Assembly: GCA_964036275.1 (NCBI GenBank)
Contig: OZ038437.1
Coordinates: 15,904,090-15,968,089 of the forward strand
DNA length: 64,000 bases
Reading direction: 5' to 3'
Source of the DNA: Litoditis marina
Lineage: Eukaryota > Nematoda > Chromadorea > Rhabditida > Rhabditidae
The position numbers and the translations under genes are program-made. Positions within the stretch are counted from its first letter, which is position 1, and the number at the start of each line of letters is the position of its first letter. The notes below the pieces were generated by a model, which ran no database searches, was not told the DNA's origin, and saw nothing but the letters and a program-made list of their open reading frames with translations. Shown piece after piece: positions 1 through 10,419 of the stretch.

Positions 1-403
1 TTTCTTGAACAAAAAATATCTAAATATCAAGAGTATTAGAACACAAGAGTAAGAAAACGAGGCTCAAAGCAAGCAGGACTTGAAGAATTTCTAATTATCC
101 TTCTGTGGTTCAAATGAAATGGTAAAGAGTTTACAGGCAATATACAGCTGATGACTGATGTGACATAAATGACCCAGAAAAATGGAGAAATTGGTGCTGG
201 ATTCGGTAGTTCAAATATCACCCAAAGTAGTACAACATAACGAATATCCTGAGATGTTTTTTTTTTGAAATTCTTGATGAACAACTGTTGTTTTTGCCCT
301 ACTAGCAAGTGTAGCAGTTGACTTCCCGTGACTATTCCCTTCCTGTCGCATCTAACGGTGTGACTTGATGATAGAAGCACATGTACTAAAGCAAACTTAA
401 ATG

Positions 404-588
404 TAGTCGTCGCCAATGAAAGGCGGGAGGGTACTGTATATCTTACTTTCCGCTGTGTACGCACGCGCACATGTCCTCGATTCCGAATTAGGCCCGTTGC
501 GCACTCTGATAGCCTAGCCACGATTTTTTTCGCTCTCAGGTCCGATTCCGACGAGAGACCGGAATTAATGAACTTGGCACACACTATA
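404..588 (+). mobile_element. SINE-like element with tRNA-like core
   Basis: A ~185 bp element starts TAGTCGTCGCCAATG and ends in ACACTATA. It holds a degenerate tRNA-like core: an A-box-like stretch near 505-520, and a B-box-like GGTCCGATTCC near 530-540. Relatives are at 13278-13461, 24090-24285 (reverse), 33721-33808 (reverse, partial), 38293-38387 and 9500-9600 (partial). The open frame that crosses it on the minus strand is not a gene. Confidence 0.6.
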
Positions 589-1989
589 CCTGAGTTACAA
601 GTGAATCTCACGTGTTTCACAATATCCTAACGCATCTCCTTCAACATTCTCATGTGAACTGCTGATAAACTGGATTAAACGGAAAAATGTAAGTCAAACG
701 TGAAACATGTTTCACGTGACTTCACGTGACTTCACGTGACTGTTCCTGTTCGGTCTCCTTTAAATATTCTCGTGTGAGTTCATGACAAAAGAATTTCAAA
801 ATGAAAATACTGAATCCTCATATTGCAACAATATGACGTGAATGAGTACATCTTTAAATCTTGAATAGATAATTCCCAAGAAATGTTATCATGCTCTGAA
901 GTTGCAAACCAAAAACCCTAGTTGTGAATCAAGGTTTGAACGTTTACCATGATGGTGGTGCACAATTGTGCACCGAACTTGGATTTCGCAACTTGATATC
1001 AACTAGTGACCGATTTGGGGGGCGAACCTTGGTAAACAACTCGGTTTTCAACTTCAGAGTCGGCGGGTTTCCTATCCTAACGTCTTTCACGTGACACGGG
1101 TCAAGAAAAAACTGAAGACCGACTAAAAAAAACTCCGTGAAAAACCACTCTGACGTTTATATTATCTTCTTTACAGAGCACATTGGCAGATGGCAAACGG
1201 ACTGTGGGGACGTTAATTCGAAAATACATCTTCCGTTTACCGTAACCCATTATTGTTGTGACCTCGTGTCTTCCTATGTTTACTCTGTGAATAATAACCA
1301 TCTTTGTAGATTACAGTAGACAAATAATTGTAATTACGTTGGAACAGTAAATGTATCGCCTGTTTGTGAAATATGTGTTTGTTTCGAAATGTTTAGAAAG
1401 TTTTGAAAAAACAACAAAAACAAAACACCATTGATAGTGGTTGAGTGAGAACAAAGCTTAAGTTGGGTAAATGTACCACAAACGGTTAGTACTTATACTA
1501 GAGGTTAATTGAAAAATCACGTAAACAGGCACACTCTAAAATAAAGGATTCACAGGTTGTATGAGAACGATGTGTATACTAGAATTCAATTAAACAGTCA
1601 AGTAAAGTTACCATTCTTATGTGGCATCGTGCACTTATGTCAATGCACGTTCCCGAGTTCTGCTGTGTTTAACATGTTTCACGTGACTATGCAATTGACT
1701 AACAGCATAGTTTCGCCTATTTACAGCATTTTCGCCCCCTCGGAACCGAGAGAGCTGTCCAAAAATTATGGGTTATTATTGATGTTATTGCTCGGTGACT
1801 GTAAATAACCAACGAACGAGAGAAATGGAGGAACGGCGTCCCGCGGTGCGCCGTATTTAAGATTGGTCGAAGCGGCAGATGAGAGAAAACGAGACGCAGA
1901 CAATGAGAGGGCGCGAGAGTAGTGATGAGGGGTGGAGGGAGCAGAGATTTGTAAACAGAAACTGCCTTATAAATAAAAATAGAAGAATA
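589..1989. other. Gene-free stretch, dispersed repeats
   Basis: No supported gene. Short ORFs lack splice or family support. TTCACGTGA repeats occur near 698-740. A member of the ~130 bp TATACTAGAAGT/CACGTGACT family lies around 1571-1713. The end of the stretch, before the tandem array, is purine-rich. Confidence 0.5.
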
Positions 1990-2540
1990 GAGCTTTCGTA
2001 CAGTATTTATTCCTAATCAAGACAGTCAATTACAGAAAATGTATTCGTTGAAAAGTCGAATTTTCTCCTCTTTCTCTCTTTCTCTCTTTTCTTTTCTTCT
2101 TCTTCAACTCTAGAACAACGTTTCGGTACAATATTCATTTCTAATCAAGACAGTCAATTACAGAAAATGTATTAGTTGAAAAGTCGAATTATCTCCTCTT
2201 TTTCTCTTTTTTCTTTCCTCTTTATTACTTCAACTCTAGAACAACATTTCGGTACATAATTCATTTTTGATCAGGACAGTCAATTACACAAAATGTATTA
2301 GTTGAAAAGTCGAATTATCTCCTCTTTTTCTCTTTTTTCTTTCCTCTTTATTACTTCAACTCTAGAACAACATTTCGGTACATAATTCATTTTTGATCAG
2401 GACAGTCAATTACACAAAATGTATTTGTTAAAAAGTCGAATTCTCTCCTCTTTTTCTCCTTTTCTCTTTTCTTTTTCTTCTTCTTCAACTCTAGAACAAC
2501 ATTTCGGTACAATATTCATCTCTAATCAAGACACTTTTAT
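1990..2540. repeat. Tandem array, ~127 bp unit, four copies
   Basis: The phrase GACAGTCAATTAC recurs at about 2021, 2149, 2275 and 2401, and a broken copy starts near 2530, giving a period of 126-128 bp. Each unit has a pyrimidine-rich middle (TCTCCTCTTTTTCTC) and an end reading CTCTAGAACAAC. Copies 2 and 3 are the most alike. No coding potential is seen. Confidence 0.85.
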
Positions 2541-2800
2541 GTGAAAGCATAGTGCGGGGTGACCCAACCCTGAATCAGGTGGTGACCAGTTTATTGAGCT
2601 CAAAGGTTACCTTCCAGGAGACTTTGCTACGATGCCAGTTGCAGCTAACGCTCACTTGATCACGTGTCTTACGTGATAATTAATAAAAATTTTACTATTT
2701 AATTGAAAAATAAAACGTGTTTCACGTGACTATGTGTAAAACCAATTTTGTATGAATTGCTGATATATGTTGTATTTGCATTCGCCAGCTGCTTTCACAG

Positions 2801-2878
2801 TCGAAAATCGATAGAATTCGCATCCAATTCGGACATATTTACCATTTCATATCGGCTATAATGGATCACTGCGATTCG
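2801..2878 (+). CDS. Candidate upstream exon of the synaptotagmin-like gene
   Basis: A 26-codon open stretch follows a good acceptor (CTTTCACAG) and ends at a possible GTTCGT donor. Its phase (0) fits the next exon at 3727. It has no family signature, and an 80-codon minus-strand ORF overlaps it, so it could equally be chance. Confidence 0.25.
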
Positions 2879-3318
2879 GTTCGTGATTTCTACATGTTTT
2901 ATTGAAGAAATCGATGAAATACGCACAAAAAACGTGAAATTAACTTCCAAGTTGAAATCATTATTATCACCTCTCACGTGGAAAAGAGTATAGATAGCAA
3001 AAATATGTAGTTTCAGTCTGTATTCAATGTCATCCAATATTACAAGTTTTCGAGTTTCCGATTGTTATTTTAGAATTCACATCTCTAGTTACAAACAATT
3101 TGGGAAACGTGAAAAAGGTTCTCGTTACACGTTTCACACATTCTCCGTGATAATTGTGAATTACTTATTCATGAGCTCTTTTCGATAGAGGCAAAACTAG
3201 AGTTTTGAGCATTAGCGAATATAGTTTTTTGCCAAGTTACGTTTTCATATATTTGAGTTGCATGCAACATCCAACAATTATCTATCAGTTTGCGTTAAAA
3301 AATTGATTCATAGATAAG

Positions 3319-3568
3319 TTAAAGGGGGGCTGCATTGAATTTTCAAATAAAAGATCGAACTGAGACAGTTCGATATATGTCCTTTTCTTACTGAAATATT
3401 CAGTTCAATGCTCCATTTTCAACATTTCACAAATTTTTTCCCTACTGTCAGAGACGCAGAGGATTATTTGGAGTGAATGAATATTGATTGCGCGCACTTC
3501 TCTGACTCTCGCGCCTTTTCGGCTAACGCCGTTAGCCAAATTCCGCATTCAATGCAGCCCCCCTTTAA
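3319..3568. mobile_element. MITE with TTAA ends
   Basis: Terminal inverted repeats TTAAAGGGGGGCTGCATTGA run inward from both ends, and TTAA sits at both extremities. A TTAA target duplication is typical of piggyBac-type elements, so this is probably a non-autonomous piggyBac-like MITE. A longer element with related ends is at 11150-12364. Confidence 0.75.
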
Positions 3569-3726
3569 GGCTATTTTAGGGTTTTAAACTAGAAGTAAAT
3601 CTCCTTTTTCTACCACTTTCTGTTCAAACTTTACCAAGTTTCCAGGACCTGATTTTACGTTCATCATTTGTCACGTAAAATCATAGTATTTTTTATTTAG
3701 TTTATATATTTCATTTTATTTTGAAG

Positions 3727-6700
3727 GAGGATGAATGTGTGTCTCCGACTGTCAGCATTGCACTAGAATATCTGGAAAAAGAAGAGATTTTCAACTTTTA
3801 TATTAAAAAAGTGAGATTTTTCATTAATAGAAATATGTGCTCAGTGAAAGGTGCCACTTAAAACCGTTTCGACCCTGATTCAAGACGATTTTGGTGTTGT
3901 TCTCAGAAGGTTGGGTCAGGTTGGGTCATCATCAGTTGAACCTCTCTGAGCAGTTGAAAAACAGGTCAATTTACGAAAGAAAAACTCAATTAGCTATATA
4001 TGATTTTCGTGCAAAATACGCAAATTGCAAATAAACCAGCATTTATTGTAAGTTTCATATGTAAAAAGTATCTTTTCAAGGTAGCTCACATACATGTTAC
4101 GTATACTAGTGAACAGAATGGTAAACAAATAACTGAATTTGGCAAAATACAGGTTTCGAATACTCCATTATTGATCTCCTATGCCCCCAAGAACTCTAGG
4201 GCTGTTCTGAGTATTGTGAAGGGAATTCACCGAAAAACTTGGATGGGGCGACCACGGCTCATCACTCAGCAGGTATTATAAAAAGAAGGAAAATGTGAAG
4301 TATTATAGTTCACACCATTCCTACTGAGACTCCTACAGTAACTTTACAAACTTTCCGGGCGCTGTTGTTGAGCAGAAAATTTTGTTCATCAGATATCTTC
4401 TTCTACATTCACTGTGAATGGGGACGAGAATGGGGTTTGAAATTCTCCTACGTTTTCGATCATAATTACGTGAGGAAAACGACGCAGAAGTTTCGAAATC
4501 CTACTGTAGGAGTCTCAGTAGGAATGAAAAAGACTATATCTTCAGCGTAATCAATTTGTATAATGATAGAACAAATTACTCTTAACTATACTAAGTTGTG
4601 AAAGTTTTTATGCATAACGAGAAAAAGTAATTTGGTTTATAGTATTGCATCGTTTTGTCTAATCTCGACGATGCTTCATTCTATATACTACAAGTAAATT
4701 GAATAGTCGCGTAAATTTAGCTGTCCAATCAGGAATTAGTCGTGCACTTTGTACATCGTACACTGAAAGAGTTGAATTGAAAGCATGAGGACTATCTATC
4801 GTTACAAACTTTATATTGTAAACGTTTATTAACGGATAACAATCATCAGAAAGACACAACTATCATTGATTTAATTTTTTCAAACGAGTTTTCGTTTTTA
4901 GGAAATCCAGTCCCTCTCCCCCTCTACGTACCGTACGTTGGCGGTCACGCGCCACACGACCACCGTTTTCAACGAATTCTTCACCTGTGAAATTTCGAGG
5001 GATATGAAGCACAAAACCCTGTTGAGAGTGCAACTCTGCGATGTCACAAAAGACGATTTTGAGGTAAACTTCAACGGAATTTACGGAAACAGAAAGGAAA
5101 CTGAGTAGACCATGCAGAACACAATCAACTGACAGAAGTTCCCTAATTCACAATCTTCTGACAAAACAACGAAAGATATACATAAATCATTTTTCAGAAT
5201 TTCATGTTTTTCAGGAATTTACGATTATAGATGAACGCTATCTAGAATTACACTTTAGTACGTACACTAGACGACCCCGGCACCTTCATCCCGTCCTGCG
5301 TCTCCTCAAACATACGCTATTTCTCTGCTCGTACATCCCACCGGGATACGAGAGGCGCGAAATAGTGCGGCAGAGAGAGAGACGCAGGATGGGATGAAGG
5401 TGCCGGGATCTTCTACCATACGTACTCTGATGGCTTGGTACTGGAGTGGAATTACAACTTCAGACTTTTCCAGGCCGTCATAGCCGAATGTGATTTCTGG
5501 ATAGATTCGCAGCCAATTCCGACCTTCAGAGAATTCGAACTTCCGATGATCATGGCAAAACCAGTCAGTTCTATGAAAATAGAGAAAAATGTTCTTTCAA
5601 GTTCAAAAAAAAGTGGAAAATTGTTAACAACACTATAAATTAAATTGGATCTCATAACACCTCATGAGCTACTCGTGATGTCCAGATGTTGAAGCATAGA
5701 AACCAACACGTTTGTGAAACGATGCTCAAGACGCATCTCATAAGGTTTTTGAGGTATTGCTTTCGGTCCTGCACTTTTCTGCTACAAAGCTCACGATTCC
5801 TTTTCTTACTTTTCTATCTGTTGTTGTGATTTCTTACTTTTCTATCTGTTTTCATGATCTTGGTGAACTGGAACTAACCATGAGCTACCTACCGACAGCC
5901 CAAAGAATGTGCATCGAGAGATGTCGGGCGACTAATCTAAACATCAACCCAGCGGCCAGTGGTCAGTTTTTGATCTAGATCTTGTGTTCTTTATACCAAA
6001 CTGCGTCCTTTATGTTACAAATTCATGTTATAGTTCCGGTCATTCCTACCGAGACTTGACAGAGTGCCAATGAATATTCCATGCTATTTTTCACCACTTT
6101 GGAGTTTTTCAAACAACTGTAAATTTCTTTTAGTTGTTGTTCAGAACACGTAAGCGAAAACATTTTCCAGAAAACTTATGTCTGCTCTGAGAAATAGTCT
6201 TCGGAAAACTTTGGCATAATGCCAATGGGTCTCAGTGGGAATGAAACGAACTATATTTACGCGAAACAAAAGACGGAGGTTGTGATTAAAATACCGGGAT
6301 TTTCTAGCATTTGTACTTTGAGGTAATACCGTCCGAGCCGTTCAGAAGTTATTAGGTATCCGTTGTAGTTTCATCTCAGTCAACGGTATAAGTTACGAAC
6401 TATAGTCGCCATTTCCCCTAAAAAGACAGCAAGGTGCTCGATTGATTGAGCGATGCTCAGACAATTCCCAGCCAATTGGCCTGCCACATTTTTATTGGCT
6501 GAGCGAGAGAGTGTGCAGGTCAGAGAGACCCAGATGTCTGCGGCCTCATTGACCTGCACACTCTCTCGCTCTTGTAGCTGGCCAATCGAAGAAAATTGGC
6601 GCCAATCGTTCTGAGGTGACAAGCGGTCGTTGATAAATTGCCAGGAGACGAGAGGGTGTGTAGATCAGTGATACGCAGACTAGCTCGCGCCTAGTCGAAC

Positions 6701-8335
6701 CCCGCCCCTTACAAATTCGATGATACGGTGTCGACCGCGGTTTGACAAAACCTATACGTATGTTCGGAAAGAGCAAATCCCGTACGTGAAAGCAACACAA
6801 AGTTCGATAACATGAAGACAACTACTGTGGCCATATTTTGTAAGCTCAAATAGCCGGGTAAGCCGTTTTTAGCAAAATTCAAATAGCTTACTACAAACTT
6901 CTCTCTCACTTATTTTGATATTTATCTTGCTTTTATGTAAAACTAGAAAACCTGCGTTTAATCGGCAGAAATTCAGATAGAATAACCGTTAACTGAATTA
7001 GAATTAGGTTGTTGAAACTTTGTTCAAATAGCTTACCCGGCTAGTTGAGCTTACAAAATACGGCCACTGTTTTATGATGCCGAAGATTAACATTGTAGGC
7101 GTAGGTGAATTAATCCTATTCGCGGTATAGTCTGTTTCACGCACTTATAACCCTCTACAGTAATCTGCGCAAACTTACAGGTTTGCGTTAGGTAGTTTGA
7201 TGTTTTTAAAATGACTTAACATTTCACCATTGTGTTTTCTACCTTTCCATCAAGAAACTCTGAAAGTTTGAGACCAAAATAATTTTTAAAAATTTATTTT
7301 TAATGTATTCATTAGAAAAAGCCTGGCGAATATTTTACAGATTACTGTACAAGGACATTGATTGGTGAAACGAACTATACGCATTGTGACACTAACTACA
7401 AAAACACAAAAGCCAACCAAATAACTTTTTTCCACCGATTGACTTGAAACAATTGAGAACTCCAATTACAGGAATGTACATCCGGGTTTGGCTTTTCACG
7501 GACTCGATTTTTGATGAAATTCATAAATCAGGTAGGCTCGATGGTGTGTTTTCCCTAAAAATATCGATTATAAAAAGTAGAATCAGCTGTCTGTGACCCA
7601 ATCGAAGGAGTTTTGTTCACAAAAAGACTGGTTTTTGACCTACTTCGAACCGATTGACAATAATGAACCACTGAACAAACACAACAACAGTTTTGCCTTT
7701 TCCAGAAAAAGTTTTGTGATCAAAGTGCGAATCCAGTCGAACACAGTTGAAAAAGAAAGTGATGTTAGAAAACGTCCTCACCCCTTCAACAATTTTTGTA
7801 TTTAATTTCTTAGAAAATGTTTTGATCGTAAAACATATGTTGGGTTTTTCAGAACACAACCAAGCTGTCTGTGACCCAATCGAAGGAGTTTTGTTCACAA
7901 AAAGACTGGTTTTTGACCTACTTCGAACCGATTTGCAAACCGCTGTTTTTGTGGTTCAGGCAGTGGAAATTGTGGATGGAAAGTCAGTTTTAGAACATTT
8001 AAAATGAGAGTTTTTCGAAAGTGATTTTTTATATAAGCAACCTGTGTGTTGGAAAACAAAAATGGCTACTTCCTTTTTCATGTTTCGGAGATGAGTTTTA
8101 TGAACTTTTCTAAACATGCTAAATCTACAATAGTAGAATTTTCTGCGAAACAACTTGGTAAGCCAGTTTTTGAGTTTTCTTAAAACGCAGTAAATTTGTT
8201 TTCAGAAAACGAGTGATCGGTCAATTTGGTATTTATGATGATTCTCCCCATTGCGAACACGTTTTATGGCGACGGGTGATAGATAATCCCAGGGAGAGAG
8301 TGGCAGAGATACAGAGACTTCTGCCAGGGGTGTAA
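3727..8335 (+). CDS. Synaptotagmin-like double-C2 protein (8 exons, 5' end unresolved)
   Basis: Exons: 3727-3810, 4153-4272, 4902-5063, 5474-5563, 5856-5961, 7472-7531, 7853-7982, 8206-8335. They total 294 codons with consistent phases. Synaptotagmins are C2-domain proteins that bind phospholipid and SNAREs in vesicle fusion. C2A spans exons 2-4 (LLISYAPKNSRAVLSIVKG, later VFNEFFTCEISRD). C2B opens in exon 5 with LGELELTMSYLPTAQRM, close to the family's GELLLSLCYLPTA, and ends RRVIDNPRERVAEIQ, as in synaptotagmin C-termini. The loop aspartates that bind calcium look absent: C2B has AASGMYIRV where SDPYVKV is usual. I infer a calcium-independent member. Odd points: exon 5 follows TTTTCAT, not CAG; MITEs fill the introns; the N-terminus and any membrane segment were not found, except possibly the exon at 2801-2878. 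Confidence 0.8.
4304..4538. mobile_element. MITE, family 1 (TATAGTTCACACCATTCC)
   Basis: Terminal inverted repeats TATAGTTCACACCATTCC and CTCAGTAGGAATG...GACTATA, with the inner palindrome ACTGAGACTCCTACAGTA. It lies in an intron of the synaptotagmin-like gene. Relatives: 6029-6255 (diverged), 14310-14518 (diverged), 40903-41116, 43908-44138. Confidence 0.85.
5257..5426. mobile_element. MITE, family 4 (AGTACGTATGCTAG)
   Basis: Inverted arms AGTACGT...CCCGGCACCTTCATCCC and GGGATGAAGGTGCCGGGATC...ACGTACT enclose a purine-rich centre. It lies in the intron just before exon 4 of the synaptotagmin-like gene. Relatives: 28896-29061, 30774-30881 (internally deleted), 45122-45290, and a fragment near 26305-26330. 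Confidence 0.85.
6029..7379. mobile_element. Run of MITEs filling one intron
   Basis: The intron between C2B exons 5 and 6 holds four elements in a row: a diverged family-1 MITE (6029-6255); a palindrome built on GAGAGAGTGTGCAGGTC (about 6450-6610, relatives near 14160-14290 and 42790-42940); a MITE with arms TATTTTGTAAGCTCAAATAG (6833-7062, relative at 12801-13074); and a family-2 MITE (7126-7379). Confidence 0.75.
7586..7661 (+). pseudogene. Truncated tandem copy of the penultimate synaptotagmin-like exon
   Basis: About 76 bp (AGCTGTCTGTGACC to CTTCGAACCGATT) are identical to 7861-7936 inside the exon at 7853-7982. The copy lacks the start of that exon with its CAG acceptor, and it diverges after ACCGATT. 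It is therefore an intronic exon fragment, recent enough to show no substitutions. Confidence 0.85.
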
Positions 8336-8641
8336 AACAGCTGGTTTCTGTCGAATGAAAGGTTTTGCCAAAAACCATGTTCTTTTTTGTTCAATTGTTG
8401 TATTTGTAACCGGTTATAAAAGGCGGAACAAAAAAAGATATGCAATGTTTCTGAGCAGCCTATGGGGTGAGGTTGTGAACAAAAAAAAATAGCAAAAAAT
8501 AGGGCCCACACCTATACTGTAAGTCAACTGCACAGTCACCTGAAATTTCTAAACACAGCAGAACTGAGACACGTGCTATGATAAAGTGCACGATGTCTTT
8601 TTAGAATGCCAACTGTACATGACTATTCAATTTACTTCTAG

Positions 8642-9174
8642 TATAGTTCGTTTCACCAATCGATGACTTTCTACAGTAATCTTTCGAAAATTCAAACGCC
8701 TTTTTCTAGTCAACACACAGAATTTAAGATTCACTGTTCTGTATGCTTGTAGTACCCAAAGTGGAAAACGAAATCACAAAGTTTAAACAATGTACAACAC
8801 CTACAAGATATGATAAATTCACTTAAAAGTTTTATAATCTTACTGTAGAGGGCTATTGTTCCGTGAAACAGACTATATACACCCTGAAACGTTGTTAAAA
8901 CATTCAACCAGCGACGCGTCACAATATTGAGCCGAGGTATAGTCTGTTTCACCAATCGATGTACTCCTACAGTAATCCGTCAATTATTCAAGAGGGTGTT
9001 TTCTAATGAAAAAGTCTTTACTTTGGTTTTAAATTTTCAGAGTCAGTAGTAGTAAACATGCAGAAGACACTATCAATAATTTGAGTAGTTCTGAATACGC
9101 TAATATACCAAACTTTGACCTGGAAGTGTTAGAAGATTACTGTAGAGGGTTATAAGTGGGTGGAGCAAACTATA
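8642..9174. mobile_element. Two adjacent family-2 MITEs
   Basis: Family 2 has arms of the type TATAGTCTGTTTCACCAATC / GGTGAAACGAACTATA with an inner CTACAGTAATC palindrome. Copies run 8642-8876 and 8938-9174. A family-3 MITE (about 8512-8645) abuts the first. Other family-2 copies: 7126-7379, 18150-18390, 27951-28184, 34479-35388 (interrupted), about 37050-37252, 43524-43749, 44182-44413, 53874-54073, 56172-56402, 56399-56636. Confidence 0.8.
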
Positions 9175-9837
9175 CGTGTACAAACGGGACGTGGGACCTC
9201 TCCACAGAACCTGAAAATGAGAAGAAAAACACTGAATAATCGTTTATTACTTTTTGCTGTGTTTGTAGTTTGATCTTTTTTTGATCATTTGCTCATGGGA
9301 AGAGCTTTTGCGAAAGGCTGGTAAAAACTGTAAATTGATATTTTACTCTGTGCTTGTGGTCTTATGCCGGTGCTGCTACAATTTAGGATCGAAACTAGCT
9401 TTAGTGGCACCTCATATGAGTGCCACTAAAAAGTGATCTTTAAGATGGGATCTTCTTCGAAAATTCCGAGAGAAAACTGTAGTAGCGTAGGGATTTCTCA
9501 CTGCGTTTTCCACAGTTACTTGAGTGTGATTTGTCTCCGTACAGAGCGAAAATTGAGATATACAGTACCCTCCCGCATTTCCGTTGTGGACGACTATATC
9601 ACTGAGCACATAATTCCCTAATACCATCTAAAAGTCTTCGTAACAACAAATATTTTTTTCTTAATTAAAGATAGCACTAAAACCCCACTCATAGTTGTGT
9701 GTGTGCCACCTAACATATCTGAGTCACGTGGGGGGAAAAACTGTCTTTTGAGCCTATTTAAACTTTGTATTCTATGGATCAAAAAAGAGTATAGATAGAA
9801 CCTTTAACAGAACTGGAGAAGGAAAAACTGAAATCGA
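9175..9837. other. Gene-free stretch
   Basis: No supported gene. It holds an end fragment of the SINE-like element (about 9500-9600) and AT-rich sequence. The inverted segmental duplication shared with 37.6-40.8 kb begins at its right edge. Confidence 0.45.
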
Positions 9838-10419
9838 AAACGCATTCAAGAGCTTGAAAACGGAAACCGGATTAGACAGGTTGGAAAATGGTGAATTTTC
9901 CGGGGTTGTTTTTGACGGCTAGTGCAGACGTTTTCCAAGAACTTTTCGGAAATGGGAGATGGAAACGGTTTTCGGGAAAACTTTCGCTGGGAAGTCAGAA
10001 AAAAGTTCCGAGAATTCATTCTACTCTTTTTGGCTCTAGGATGCGACCTCTTCAAATAACCCTCTGTTTTGGTGGGTTTTTAGTTTTCGACTTTTAGACT
10101 TTTAGTTTCTCATTTTTGACTTTCAGTTTCGGCTCTGGGGGCTGGCTATTTTATTTTTGTGCTGTAGGTTCGAGCCGTTATCGACAGCGTACAGTCATTT
10201 CGGTAGGGGCGGGGTTTGGCGAGTGGCCAGCTCGTCTGCGTATCATTGATCTACCCACTCTCTCGTCTGCTGACAGATAATCAACGACCGCTAGCCTTTC
10301 ATCGCTCAATCAATCGAACACTTTGCTGTCTTTATGGGGAACTTGCGACTATAGATGCTACGCAGAACTAAGGAACGCAGATAACTTCTCCGAACGGGAG
10401 TGAATCTCTCTACTTGCAG

